A stretch of DNA of 64,000 nt, taken from NCBI RefSeq assembly GCF_003672135.1, contig NC_039514.1, positions 3,844,001-3,908,000 of the forward strand. Direction: 5' to 3'. The notes beneath the pieces are model-generated. The model was not told the origin of the DNA. It ran no database searches and worked only from the letters and a program-made list of their open reading frames with translations. The stretch comes from Ooceraea biroi. Lineage: Eukaryota; Arthropoda; Insecta; Hymenoptera; Formicidae. The position numbers were made by a program, and so were the translations under genes. Positions 1 to 12,169 of this stretch are shown here, piece after piece; position 1 is the stretch's first letter; each line of letters starts with the position of its first letter.

Positions 1-2030
1 TAGCCTCACAAGATATTTTAGATGAGATAATGCAATTCTTCAACACGTTGCGTTAGAGCGAGATAAAGATATAGGGTGGTAGAGATCATATAATTAGGAA
101 ACGATATGCAACGCATAGCAGTATACGTGTCGGGAGTTCTGGATGATGCATCGGTCACGAAAGTCGAAAATGAAGACACTCACTCAAATAGAACAGGCCA
201 TTGTGGCATAATCATCGCGTGTGTCAACTTTGGGTGAATATTTCGCATGGACGCAACAGTGCGATGACTTCATCGAGAAATTGGAAGAACGCAATCGCGC
301 CAAGCAGCCGCGACTCTTTATCGGATACAAACAATCCTTAGTGGCTCGAATCGCGCGGCTCGAGGGACTGAAGAAGCGATTAGAAAAACGCTTTATCCAT
401 ATTGGTGGCGAGTATACAGGGTGGAATAACAGTGTTGAAGGACTCTCGTGGCGAGTGATAGAGACCGCGTTCGAAAGCCGCATTTTAACCGGTGCTGTGA
501 TAAATTCCGGCTATATTGAACCGCGGCGATTCTTGGAAGACGCTAGCATCATAGTGCTCGATCATGTGCAAACATTAATGAATGAACACGAAAGTGTGAA
601 AGTAAATACCATGTTCAATGGCGAGTTTGTGGCGGGTGAGAAGATCGCCAATAAGAGTATCAATACGCGAAACCGAGCACTCTTTCGTACGTCCAATCTG
701 AAAGAGTGATTCGCTCAATATGTTTTCGAGTCCATCTTGGCGTCTCTCGAAGAGTTCCAGGAGCGCGACAGTGGATGGGCGTTGTCGCGTATACTGGACC
801 TGACGGTTACATCAACAAGTATAACCCTATGCACGCTGGATGTCATGCCAAAGTACCGAAAGAGATTATGTTGAAGAGAGCAGTAATAAACATACAGAGT
901 AACGATAACGCATGTTTTGCGTGGTCGGTGATCGCTGCTCTCTATCCGGCTGAAAGCAACGCGGAAAGGACAAACGGATATCCCGATTGTAAGTCAATAT
1001 TAAGACTTGATGGCATTGAATTCCCTATGTCGTTGAAGCAAATAAACAAATTTGAGCTTCTGAACAATATATCGATAAATGTATATACCCCACTGGAGAA
1101 GAAGAACGAGGAAAAACTCACGGTCGTACCGATACGGCTCACTGATCAGAAGATGGATACGCATGTCAATCTGTTGTACATGCAGGATCCGCTGGACAAC
1201 GTGGGGCATTTTGCGTACATAAAAACTTATCCCGGCTGGTGAGCGCCCAACTGAGCAACAACAAACGAAAAAAATACATTTGCGATCGGTAAGTACAATA
1301 TTATATTATAATGAATACACTCTCTGGGCCAGATTAAAGTAATTAACAGATCCTTACATTCATGCAGATGTCTGCACTACTTCTCCTCCAACAAGAGATT
1401 GGAGGCTCACTCTGTCGATTGCACAAAACTAAACGATTGTGCCATCGTTTTACCTAACGAGGACAAGGGCACAAGTGGCTGCGTTTCGACAACCACAGCA
1501 GAAGGAGCGGATGCCGTTCGTCGTATACGCCGACTTGGAGTATGCATTGGAGAAGAGAGAAACGGAAAAATCCGGCACATACCCATATCACCATCACAAG
1601 GCATATAGTGCTGCGTACTACGTGCGGTGTTCATACGACAACTCATTATCCGCGTATCGATATCGTCGCGGCACCGACTGCATTTCGTGGTTTGTCGAAG
1701 AACTGAAAGCTCTAGCGTTTCGCGTAAAAGCAATTCTAACCGCTAATGTGCCCATGGAAAATCGGTAATTATTCAGTTTAGCGGCCTCACCTCAAAACTC
1801 GATGAAATTAGGCTCATTCGACGCGTTTTTGCATAAAACGAAAGGATCTGGCAGAAAAAAGTGTCGCTCTGCCACGCGAAGCGAGATATTAATCGTTAAA
1901 GTTGTCCACTTATTAGGTTAGGAAACCTGTCATACCGACGAAATGTAGTGACACGAGCATGCATGTGGCATGCCTTTTAGTTACTTGTCGCTAGTAGAAG
2001 GCTCGTAATTTGAATTTTAGGTGTAAAACA
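1..2030. repeat. Left arm of a large inverted repeat
   Basis: This stretch is repeated in reverse complement at about 12705-14735 with near identity and a few single-base indels. The window begins inside the arm: base 1 pairs with about 14735, so the true outer end is not visible. The arm holds a 5' fragment of a Maverick DNA polymerase and about 260 bp of flanking non-coding DNA. Shorter blocks continue the pairing further in (3896-4180 with 12170-12705), so the arm was later split by an insertion carrying a Merlin relic. Confidence 0.9.
221..1764 (+). pseudogene. Maverick/Polinton DNA polymerase B, N-terminal fragment (arm 1)
   Basis: Three blocks match the N-terminal part of protein-primed family-B polymerases of insect Mavericks. 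The first is 221-709. The second, about 805-1288, contains NDNACFAWSVIAALYP and GIEFPMSLKQINKFE. The third, from 1368, holds a C2-type zinc finger and the start of the exonuclease domain (FVVYADLEYALE). An intron with GT-AG borders lies at 1289-1367, and another donor follows at 1765. The frame is broken by an in-frame TGA at 707-709 and a shift near 800, both shared with the other arm. Single-base losses in the A run near 1223 and near 1500 are private to this arm. The palm domain is absent, so this is a dead 5' fragment. Confidence 0.8.
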
Positions 2031-2330
2031 AATGAAATGCAAAAATGTTATTGTTATTCCTGAGTTGCAATTCGCACGCACGATGTTGAGCCTCATCGAA
2101 TTTGGGCATCTTACGTATAATACAGAAGGACTAGTAGATGTTTTAATACAGCACGGTGTCTTAGCATCTACAATTAAATGTAATAAATGTGGTAACGATA
2201 GTAATATCGATAAATAACATTATGGTACGATGTAGAAACATGTACTCAATAAAGAACAAACATAAGAAACGTGTCTCCGTGCAGTGTGACTTTAAAGAAG
2301 TGCTATGAAAAATACGTGGTTCAACAGAAG

Positions 2331-2402
2331 TCATCTTGACGTGGCAACAATTTGTAAAATTGTTGCACGCTTTTTAATGTTGCGACATCCGCGTCAAGAT
2401 GA
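2331..2402. repeat. Short palindrome
   Basis: The ends GTCATCTTGACG and CGTCAAGATGAC are inverted copies about 72 bp apart, and the inside holds a second inverted pair around CAACAATTTG. It may be a miniature element or a structured repeat. The surrounding 2031-2970 shows no gene I can support. Confidence 0.5.
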
Positions 2403-2970
2403 CACAAGGACGAAACTGGCGTCGTGTCGGCTACGATTGTTGATTGGTTTAATTTTTGCCGAGAGGTAATTATATTTTCATATATTTTAAGAATCACATT
2501 GTATATTGTTAAATAAGTACGTTTATTTCGCGCTTCAGGAATCATAAGTGTATCTCACAACGAATGTGTGCAAATACGTGTGATATGAATGAGTGAGAGA
2601 GAGAGCTTGAGTGAGAGAACTGAAGAGTCAAATAATATTATGTATCCCGGCTGTAGGCTCAACGGATTTGACGATAGCAATCTATAATTCCCAAATGATC
2701 TAGATCGATAGACTGATCATGCGCCGATCATGTTTGCGATATCCTTTCCGCCCAAAGTGAGCTCACTCGTGCTAGAGCCGTTGTATAGCACACGTATAGT
2801 CTTGTCTGAATAAAAGTTACTTTGTCAATCGCAACCTGCTGTTTATTCAATTAAAATCTCAACATATATGTACATAAGAAAGATTAAGTAGTGTATAAAA
2901 TATAAAATTTTAATATTATTTGTATTTATAGGTCTGTGTGTTCTGAGCTGAAAATCAAAATGAAAAACTT

Positions 2971-3619
2971 GGGGGCCCAGGACGCACAGTAGAAATCGAT
3001 GAAGCAAAGATTGGCAAACGGAAGTACAATCGTGGTCGACTTGTGAAAAGGAATTGGATTTTTGGAGGATACGAGCGAGAATCAAAAATTTTTATCGTGC
3101 CAGTGGAGGATCGGACAGAAAATACACTCCTGGAGTGTATAAAGGAATGGATACTACCAGGAACAACAATTATTTCAGACTGTTGGAAGTCCTATAATTG
3201 TTTAAACAATGAGGGATTCCAACATTTAACAGTCAACCATTCCTACAACTTTGTCGATCCAGAAACTGGTGAGACATGTTTAAAATTGTTAATATATATT
3301 ACGAATAACGATGTAGGTTGGTAAAAGTAATTAACAAAAAGATTAATATGTATCATACGTTCTAATATATTTTTTAAATTTACAGGTGCGCATACTCAGC
3401 ACATAGAGCGTATTTGGAGAAGTTCGGGGAAATATTCCAAGATATGGAACCAGATCCGACCACGTCATTGGATATTTGTCCGAATTTCTGTTCAAACGCG
3501 TCTATAGTCGGCTGGAACGCATCGAAATCTTTTTTGATTTAATCGCAAAAATGTATCCTCCATTAGTCACTTCCGAGGATCAGCCAGGAACGTCCGAAGA
3601 ACCACGTAGCACTGCATGA
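2971..3619 (+). pseudogene. Merlin-type (IS1016/ISXO2-like) transposase relic
   Basis: The translation shows GGPGRTVEIDEAK, then WIFGGYERES, VPVEDRTENTLL, WILPGTTIISDCWKSY and HLTVNHSYNFVDPETG. This series is typical of the DDE domain of Merlin transposases. A GT-AG intron at 3269-3385 restores the family order (ETG then AHTQHIERIWR). Downstream the frame shifts, but an IAKMYPP tail is still recognisable before a TGA at 3617-3619. The N-terminal part is missing, and no terminal repeats were identified. It is an inactive fragment that probably entered the left arm of the inverted repeat, since the pairing with the right arm is interrupted just here. Confidence 0.75.
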
Positions 3620-3635
3620 AGAAGTTTCGTTTTCA

Positions 3636-3692
3636 CACACACATAGACACACCACATACACACACACACTACACACATACATAGACACATAC
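3636..3692. repeat. CA-rich microsatellite
   Basis: Imperfect (CA)n with interspersed ATAGACAC units just after the Merlin relic. Confidence 0.7.
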
Positions 3693-3895
3693 ATTGGTAC
3701 TATAATGTTATTTTGTCGATATTAATATCGTTATCATATTTATTACATTTCATTGTAGACGCTAGGACATCGTGCTGTATTAAAACATCTACTAGTCTTT
3801 TTGTGCAATTATGTATATTTATATAGTATATTTATATATTTTAGTAAATTGTATTTATGCAACTAATAATGTATTTATATGTATTGATATTAATT

Positions 3896-4180
3896 TCAAA
3901 TCTCCCGTTATTTACTTTATAGTAAATTTAAAATTATTATTTTTAGTAGTTTAGTTATATTTACATATGACATAGGTTTGGTTAGGTTAGTTTAGGTTTA
4001 AAATAATATAAAACAATAAGTTTTTGTGTTATAAACCTAAACTAACCTAATATGTAATAGTAAATTTAATTATTATATTTTTAGCAGTTTCGTTATATTC
4101 ACATACACTATAGTTTGGTTAGGTTAGTTTAAGTTTAAAATAATATAAAAATAAGTTTTCTGTTATAAACCTAAACTAAA
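3896..4180. repeat. Inner segments of the large inverted repeat (left side)
   Basis: 3896-4045 pairs in reverse complement with about 12560-12705, and 4050-4140 pairs with about 12170-12260. Both contain the motif GGTTAGGTTAGTTTA, which occurs on both strands around the fold-back. These blocks extend the outer arms and show that the fold-back was originally continuous before later insertions. Confidence 0.75.
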
Positions 4181-4625
4181 ACCCCTATGCACACCAGCAA
4201 ACCTAAGAACTGGCCAAAATACTAAAAGTGCTTCAATTGTAATGTAATTTGGTATCTAAGGGTTTCTAGGATCGCTGAATTCGAATTTGAATTCAAAATT
4301 TAGAAATTTAAAATGACGGGTCCAAAATGGCGGACAGAAGCACTAAAAATACTTATTATAGTATCCAAAATAATGGTAAAAAACATTTATTAATTTTTAG
4401 GTAATTTAGTGTCATTTCTAATCATCTTGACCTTGAGATATGTTATCAAGAACAGCACTCTAAATAATCTTCAAAACATTTTAATCGACGCTCGTTTTAT
4501 TAATAACTTTTTAATAAAGATGATTATTACCAAGATGCTTTCTTTACCATGAATCCCTTGCATCTCACGAACCGGGGTGCTTTGAAGTTCATAAAATATT
4601 TAAAAATTATTATTTAATTTTTCAT

Positions 4626-6880
4626 TTAAAGAGAATCTTTGGTAGGCTCTTCATATTTGTCTGAAAGTTTTGTATTTTGCTCTTCGTCATCCGATAATAC
4701 CGTGTCATCTAAAAATTCAAAAGTTTCAGAAAGGCCCGGCAAATTCATGGTATCACTTTGTTCATTATTGCTGCTTGTCATCGTTGCTTCAACATCAGAA
4801 ATGTACAATAAATCTCTTATATCCTGTGAAAATGATAGCTCTTTGATTTTCTTAACTTGTGAATTAAGCTTTAGAGTAGCTATTATTGGATCCGATGTAT
4901 CCATTGCTCTATAAAATACATCGTGTAGATTTAATTGACGAGAGTGTTGTCTACTATGAAACCGCCTATAATTTTTATAATGCTTATTACGTGCTTCAGA
5001 TCCTTCTTCACCCAACATTCCAACAGGTAATACACTTGTACTTATAATCTGTGCTCCGTGCATAAGAATTTTATGCAAAGTCGAAGACATGGGAAACCAA
5101 GAATACTGATCGATATAAATTTGAACAGTTGCCATACACAATTTGTCAAATCTAACTGGATCTATTGGAAGATGAGACGATAAAGCGACTAAAATCGTTT
5201 TGAAGTTACAAAGTAATTGACAATTCAGATCAAGATATTGAGCAAGGAGAGTTTGATTTTCGAAAGCTCGACGTGCCGTATTTCCGTCATTAGTAGTACC
5301 ATAGCCTTCGACTTTTGGTTTATCCACAATTAAACCCATCTTCTCCCATAAGATTTGTTGAATTAACTTTTTCCGTTTCACAAAAATGGCTTTCTGTTCA
5401 TTACTTCTCACTTGCCAGACTTTCATATCTATTCTAATGAAATGTGTAGAACACATTCGAAAATTCTTATCCAGGCATGAAGAGGACTGATACCATACTG
5501 AAGCGAATTGGGATTAGGCAAAAAGTACCTGTTTTCTTATTAGAAATATTATTGAATTGTTTAGGAGTCGCATGGCAAATTGGGCAAGTCTGCATCGATG
5601 TAGTATTTGTGATAATATTTAACACCTTTTCATCTATTAATGTTAAAAATAGAGAAAAATGTATACAAGTACAATAAACATCATCTAGTTTAATTTCTAC
5701 GACTTTTAAATTCCTTATTTGCTCCTCAATCTCACTTTTCTGTTTTAAAACAACATCCCGCGATTCCCGCACAAAGTTTAATGAAATAGACCTGCAAAAG
5801 CTTGCAGATTGAGAAATACGGTTATTTCACAAAATTGCATTAGTGTTGTCAATCGTAGTGGAATCATAGAAGTAACAAATAGGTTTTCATCTTCATTCGG
5901 ATTTCCATCTGTACATGCATATGATTGTTTATAAGCAGAGTAACCAGAACTACCATCAAATCCCATGAACATATTAAAACAGCGTCTGTAACAAGAACAT
6001 TAGTATTTTGCATATTCTGAATAATTACATTGGACTGCAATTTAACTAATCTTCGTGCTGTATGTTCTAATAAAGATTGGAGGGATACATGTGCTTTCTT
6101 CTCGCTGATAACAATGTTTCTTTCGATGGTCTACATTGCGATTTAGCTTCTCTCACGACATTATACGTTGGCCAAATGTCGGCTCCAGATAATTTGGACT
6201 CTAATCGCATATCCATATAAACTCTTTTAGACATAGAATTCTTCAGTATGAATTGCAAAGCTTCTATCGGAGTCTTCGGTTTAAGTACAATTTAAGGGTG
6301 TCTATTAATTTCTTTATTTTTTTGGACTTGCTGCAACTTCATCGAGAATCGCATTAAGCTCTTGATCACCTGAATAGTTTGCAGCATAACGACATGGGTT
6401 CAGGATTCTCTGGGCATTATTTTTTAACGCGGTACTTATCTTACAGGCATCTCGACGTTTCGAACGATCAGACATATTGCTAAAATCAATTGTTGGACGA
6501 CCAGGACCTGCAGTTGAACTTAATATTTCCAATTTCTCATTATTGTCATCGACGATTAATTTACGATAATCAAATACAAATTCTGAATCTAACCATTGTG
6601 CATTTTTCATTTCAAATCTGCTTTTTATTCTTCTCGCAGCCTGAAATTTAGAATTACGTCTCGTTCTAAGTGAAGATATAAGTGATTTTAACTCTTCTTT
6701 CCCTTGAGGATGAACATTGTCATCGCGCAAATCCATTTTTGATAAAATGTATGTAACTCCAGAGTCTACACTTCCATCTTTTAAAATTACATTCAAGATT
6801 TCTCTTTTTGTAAACTTTAGTGTCATTATAAAACTTTGCGTTGCTTTTAAATTGAATAAGAAGAAATGTGTGAAAAACAA
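4626..6880 (-). pseudogene. Transib (RAG1-related) transposase relic
   Basis: Read on the minus strand, the pieces follow the order of Transib/RAG1 core transposases. The N-terminal region is 6880-6314. Next come SGADIWPTYN (6258-6067) and FDGSSGYSAYKQ (5972-5778), the block that holds the first catalytic Asp in the family. A zinc-binding CPICHAT follows (5772-5467), then WQVRSNEQK and TTNDGNTARR. The last is EEGSEARNKHYKNYRRF (5456-4626), which aligns with the RAG1 segment bearing the catalytic Glu. The frame changes between pieces, for example at 5456-5475, so it is broken. The acidic tail of the last piece is unusually long. I could not define terminal repeats. The assignment rests on motif order recalled from the family. 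Confidence 0.7.
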
Positions 6881-7232
6881 TTAAATTTTAGCTAAATAAA
6901 ACATGAAAAGAGTGAATGAAGGAAATAAATGACTAATACTATTAATTATGCGATTGAAAATAACAAGGTTATTTTGTACAGTATTGCGAGCTGAAACAAT
7001 CTCTGAAAGCGCCAGTGTCTTTACAGCTCCACGAAAGAGTGTAAAATGGACATGTTAACATCTGAACACTAAACAGAGAAACTCATTATGCGCGCGTAGT
7101 AAGCGCCCGCGCTCGCGTCCATGACGATTCGCGCGACGTGACGGTACGTGCGCTGTCATGTTTATACATTGTTTTCTTAGTAACATCAAAAGGAACAAAA
7201 ATGAGCATATGTACGTTATACTGTATAACATA
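6881..7232. other. Spacer, no gene seen
   Basis: AT-rich sequence with one GC-rich patch (7085-7145, repeated GCGCG). It lies between the Transib relic and the Copia LTR and probably includes the 5' end of the Transib element, but no clear terminal repeat was found. Confidence 0.5.
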
Positions 7233-7438
7233 TGTTGGGGTGTACAGATAACTTGACTCTTAGTGTATCACAAGTACTAGAACGATTTATTAAGAGATAT
7301 ATAAAATACACGTCGTACTCTTATAACGAACCGAACGAGAAGAAGGAAGCGCGCGATCCATGTATTACTACGCGTGCCTAGTAACCTATTACAGAGCCAT
7401 CTATCAAAACTATTGTATCACTAACTCAATATCCAACA
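7233..7438 (-). repeat. 3' LTR of Copia 1
   Basis: It is nearly identical to 11512-11726 and has TG...CA ends. The 5' LTR carries an extra short duplication (GTGACCTA) that this copy lacks. Confidence 0.9.
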
Positions 7439-7446
7439 CTCCCACT
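7439..7446 (-). promoter_or_regulatory. Polypurine tract of Copia 1
   Basis: On the minus strand AGTGGGAG directly precedes the 3' LTR, as expected for plus-strand priming. It is short but correctly placed. Confidence 0.6.
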
Positions 7447-7547
7447 AGTTAGGAACACAATTAACCAGTTAAACAAATTAACTCATATTTAAAGCTGAAC
7501 GCATTATACGAAATTCTCACAAAAAAGTCCTTTAGTCATAATATCAG

Positions 7548-10500
7548 TCAATTGCTGATCGTAGGTACAAATTCTACAACAATGTCTTTCTTTAGTACAT
7601 GATCCCGAACTAAATGAAACCGTACATCTATATGCTTAGTTCGACGATACAATTCTGTACCACTAGACAATTTAACTGTACCTTGGTTATCTATACGAAA
7701 TAATGTTTCTCTCTGTTTGAAACCAATACTATCAAGTAATGTTCGTAGCCATAAAACCTCCTTGGTTGTGTCCGCTGCTACGACGTACTTAGCTTCAGTC
7801 GTAGATTGAGCGACGATACTCTGACGACGACTCATCCACAAAACTGGCACTCCAGCCAGCTGTAATATTGCTCCAGAGATAGACTTCCGATTCTCCACAT
7901 TATTGGCGTAATCAGCATCACTGTATGCAATAAGTTGGTTGTTTCCCGTTGAAGTATAAATAATCCCAAAATCACTGGTTGCCTTTAGATACCGAAATAT
8001 CTTCTTAACTGCTTTCCAGTGCTCCATAGAAGGATTAGCCAGATGCTGACTCACTCTTGAAACCGCATACATGATATCTGGTCGAGTAACCACTGCTGCA
8101 AACATTAAGGATCCCACTGCCTAACGATATGGTACCTTTAACATGACAGGATCCTTGTCTGTATTTGACATTATATGAACATTCGGGTCAGCTGGAACAT
8201 TTACTGATTTTGCATCACTCATTCCAAAACGCTCCAAGATTCGCTTGATATATTGCGTCTGATGAATCTTGATGTTTCCTGTATCAGCATCTCGTTGAAT
8301 TTCTATGCCTACAAAATAGTCACCTATCCTAATAGTGACTTCGAATTCGTCCTTTAGAGCTTTCAAGATTACGTCGATCACCTCTCGTTTCTCAGCTAAC
8401 ACTAGTCCGTCATTAACGTATATTCCTAGCAGTACCATCGAGCCATCTATTCGTCCTCGATATACACATCTGTCAGCAGGACTAGCCTTAAATTTGTAAC
8501 GAGTCAAGAACTTATTAAAACATTTATTCCACTGGCGAGGTGCTTGCTTTAGACCATAGAGTGATCGTTTGAAGCTTGACAGTCTTATTCTAGCTTGAAT
8601 TCCTTTCTAGCAGTTCAATAAAAATTTCTTCATCTAGCTCTCCATTAAGAAACGCAGTCTTAACGTCAATTGACCATTTCGAGTTTTTTCCGTAGCAGCC
8701 TCTGCTAATAAGGTTCGAACACTCTCATATCGAACTACAGGAGAAATGTTTCAGAGTAGTCGATACCTTCTCGTTGACTAAATCCGCGTGCCACCAGTCT
8801 TGCCTATACTGATCCACTTCACCATGGGCATTTCGTTTAATTTTAAACACCCATTTGGCAGAGATAGGTTTCTGGTCCTTTGGTAATTCAGCTGCAATCC
8901 AAGTATTATTCTTTTTTCAACGCTTGAACTTCTTCTTCAATCGCTTGTTTCCACTTGCTTGCATCCTTGCTATTCATAGCCTCTTCGTATGTCGTTGGCT
9001 CATCAAGTTCAATGAAGTTAGCTTCAAACCGAATCGGTGGTTTAATCTGTGAACGATCTCGTAGTGCTCTTGTAGTACTTGGTGGAGTCTCATACTCAGA
9101 TAGCTTTCCTCTTCATCTTCATCTTCAGATTCAGATCAGTGGGCTAATCTTGTTCTTGATTTGTCTGATCAATCATAAGTTGCATCGGTGAATCATCTTC
9201 AACAACTTCACATGCAGTATCTTCAGGAAAGACCACATTAGCCGATATGACAATCTTCATCGTTGATTGATCCACAAGTCGATAGTTGTTCGAGTCATTT
9301 TCATAGCCAACCAACAGTAATTTACGACCTTTTGGTTGCCACTTACTTCGTTTGACTCCTGGAACGTATGCATAAGCAATAGATCCAAACGTTCGAACAT
9401 GCTTCATTGTAGCCTTTTTTCCAGTCCATTGTTCAAATGGTGTTGAACCTGGTGTCTGCTTCGTTGGCGATCGATTCAAAATATAGACTGCACAATTTAC
9501 AGCTTCTGCCCAATAATGCTCGTCAAAACCTTTAGCAGCCAACATTGACCGTGCACTCTCTGTTATGGTTCGATTATCTCGTTCAACTTGACCATTTTGT
9601 TCTGGTGTGTAGGGTGCCGTTCACTCAACCACAATTCCTTTTCGTTCCAAATATCTGTTAAATTTGGCATTGTTGTACTCAAGTCCATTGTCACTGTGTA
9701 AAACTTTTATCTCACGCTCCCACTTGCGCTCAACTAATGCCTCGAATTTCTGGAACATCTCAAAGGCTTCATTCTTGTGCTTCATAAAATATACGAACCG
9801 AAAACCTGTCGCTTCGTCTTTAAATTAAATAAAATACTTCTTTCCGCTAAAAGACGATGATTTCCAAGATCCACATACGTCGGTGTAAATCATCTCTCCA
9901 GGTTTAACTTGCGGTTTGTTGTTAACTGTCTTAAAAGAACGCCTGTGAGTCTTACCAAGACCACATCCTTCAACAAAGTAGTTGAATATTGTTTGGAACT
10001 TCTACACCATCGAGTAATTTCTACTTGGCCATCTCACGTACAGCTTTGACACTGATATGACCGAGTCGTTCATGCCATGTTTGAACATCAGCAACCAAGT
10101 ACGCTTCTCCTTGAACTGAAACCTGTTTCCGCATCTTCATCCGGAATGTATTGTTGTGAGCTCGTTTCGCCATGGCAACAACTTTATTACCTTTCTTAAT
10201 CAGCATTGTTCCATTCTGAATACTGACTGTTGTACCATATTTTTCTGCTGATCCGAGACTAAACAAATTCTTTCTCCAACCAGGAATATACACAACAATA
10301 TCCTTCAATGTTACAGGCTTCCATTCATCTGAAATCAGACAATCTAACATTATCTCACCTGTTCCTTTTATCTCAACTGTTGATACCATCGGCAAGTTGA
10401 AAAATCTGATTGACCGACTTGAATGTCGTATACAAATCACAACGTCCCGTAATATGCGCTGATGCACCTGTATCAGCTACCCATTCATCGACATCCTTGA

Positions 10501-11422
10501 CGTTGCTGTTCTCGACTGACAAAACTTCATTCGTGTTCTTCTTTACCTTACTATCTTCGTCAGCAGATTTTATCTTCTTAGGCTTACGACAATCACGTGC
10601 ATAGTGACCTACACCGTTGCAGTTGTAACAACGTCCGTCGTTACTCTTCAATTGCTTCTTACTCTTATACTTATTTTTCTTCTTTGAATCTCCATCACGC
10701 ACGTGTAATACTTCCTGTGTCATTTTGCTCAATTCTTCATCCTCAACATCCTGAGCAGCTTCCTCGTGCTCGAGCATTGCACATAAATCAGTCATCTTCT
10801 ATTCAGCTATAGCCTTATTTCGCCAGATTGTTGCTACACTCCGATACTTAGACGGTTAACCTTGAAGAAGCTTCGCCATAATTTGCGAATCTGACAGCTT
10901 GTCTCCGAGATCCTCACATTTCTTCGCTAAGATCTTCACATTGGCAATGTGCTTCGACATCTCAGTACCTGCCTCATATCGATATTAAAGAAAACGAGTC
11001 GAGGCTGTCAATTTACTAGCCGGATCACTACGCTGATGAATACGTGCGAAGGTTATAAACATTTCATACGCAGAAGCACAGCACTCAATATGCTCTTGTT
11101 GATCTACTTCAATACTACCTGCGATAATCAGCTCGGCGAGGTTATTTTTCGATGACCATACGTCCATCCGTTGCTTGAAAGAGACGTCACTTTCGCCATC
11201 TCTCTTAATCGGTTTCGTATCACTAACGATGTATTCATATACCTTATGATGCTTGAGATGACGTTCAACTACAAAACGCCACTGTCTATAATTGTCCTTC
11301 CGCAATTTCGCTGTTGTCGGGAACTCAATCTTGAGAGTCGACATCGTTGCCTCCGTGCTTCTCTCTTTCTTTGTACAGCGCACCAAAAAATGGCTACCGA
11401 CTTGCACGTCGATCCTCGACAA
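7548..11422 (-). pseudogene. Copia 1 gag-pol, degraded
   Basis: Minus-strand pieces give a gag region (11422 onward) and a CCHC zinc knuckle, CYNCNGVGHYARDC (about 10625). They continue with the protease site VADTGA (about 10480), the integrase core (10467-9144), reverse transcriptase (about 8850-8121) and RNase H with the Copia tail KHIDVRFH (8117-7548). Many frameshifts and stops separate the pieces. In the reverse transcriptase the metal-binding motif reads YVND (8420-8409) in place of YVDD, so even an intact frame would lack a key Asp. Confidence 0.9.
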
Positions 11423-11495
11423 GACGCACGAGACACAATCCGTCTGGCACTCACGAACTCTTCGTCGTTATCGCAGTACACTTACTCTGAGCGCT

Positions 11496-11510
11496 CTGGG
11501 CCCATAACCT
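11496..11510 (-). promoter_or_regulatory. Primer-binding site of Copia 1 (internal initiator tRNA-Met type)
   Basis: One base inside the 5' LTR, the plus strand reads CTGGGCCCATAACC. This equals the anticodon arm of eukaryotic initiator tRNA-Met, so the minus-strand element can pair with an internal part of that tRNA. Drosophila copia is known to prime from a 5' half of initiator tRNA-Met, and this site fits the same mode. Confidence 0.85.
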
Positions 11511-11511
11511 T

Positions 11512-11726
11512 TGTTGGGGTGTACAGATAACTTGACTCTTAGTGTATCACAAGTACTAGAACGATTTATTAAGAGATATATAAAATACACGTCGTACTCT
11601 TATAACGAACCGAACGAGAAGAAGGAAGCGCGCGATCCATGTATTACTACGCGCGTCTAGTGACCTAGTGACCTATTACAGAGCCATCTAGCAAAAACTA
11701 TTGTGTCACTAACTCAATATCCAACA
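11512..11726 (-). repeat. 5' LTR of Copia 1
   Basis: Direct repeat of 7233-7438, about 215 bp. It starts next to the primer-binding site, which fixes the orientation of the element as minus. Confidence 0.9.
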
Positions 11727-12169
11727 ATATAGAATACGTTCATGTTCCTTTTTTTTAATATGACGTGTTATGACCGGTTATAAGTAATCGAAAGTTAGCA
11801 TTGCTATGAAAAGTTCAATAATGCATCGAAAAATGTCAGAAATATAAATAGTTTTTATCATATCATGATTATATATATGATTTTTTATTTTAATAACATA
11901 TTTATAATGATCCCAACATTTCTACCTATTAAGAATGTATGAAATCTTTATTATATTTGATATTTATAAAAACTAATTGCAGCAATGGTAATAACATACT
12001 GCTTGGTTTCACAGTGCTGTCAAATCAACAGTAATTGATGAAACATTAAAAAACTTGGATCATAACTATTTCAAAGTATCTATAATATGATGATATGACC
12101 GATTTGATAAATTCGAAAGGTTGTTTTTGGCCACGTTTTCGGATTTCTGGCCCATTGTGCTGTGGCGTA
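11727..12169. other. AT-rich spacer, no gene seen
   Basis: Low-complexity AT-rich DNA between the Copia 5' LTR and the right side of the fold-back. I see no coding signal or repeat here. Confidence 0.5.

Larger units (their letters stand above)
7233..11726 (-). mobile_element. Ty1/Copia LTR retrotransposon 1
   Basis: Two direct repeats bound the element (7233-7438 and 11512-11726), each starting TGTTGGGG and ending CCAACA. The flanks are ACATA and ATATA, an imperfect 5-bp target duplication. The internal region reads on the minus strand in Copia order: gag, protease, integrase, reverse transcriptase, RNase H. The near identity of the LTRs suggests recent insertion, yet the coding region is broken in many places. 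Confidence 0.9.

Noticed and set aside
3976..4140. TTAGG telomeric repeats
   Set aside because: The GGTTAGGTTAG motifs are isolated pairs inside the fold-back arms, not a telomere array.
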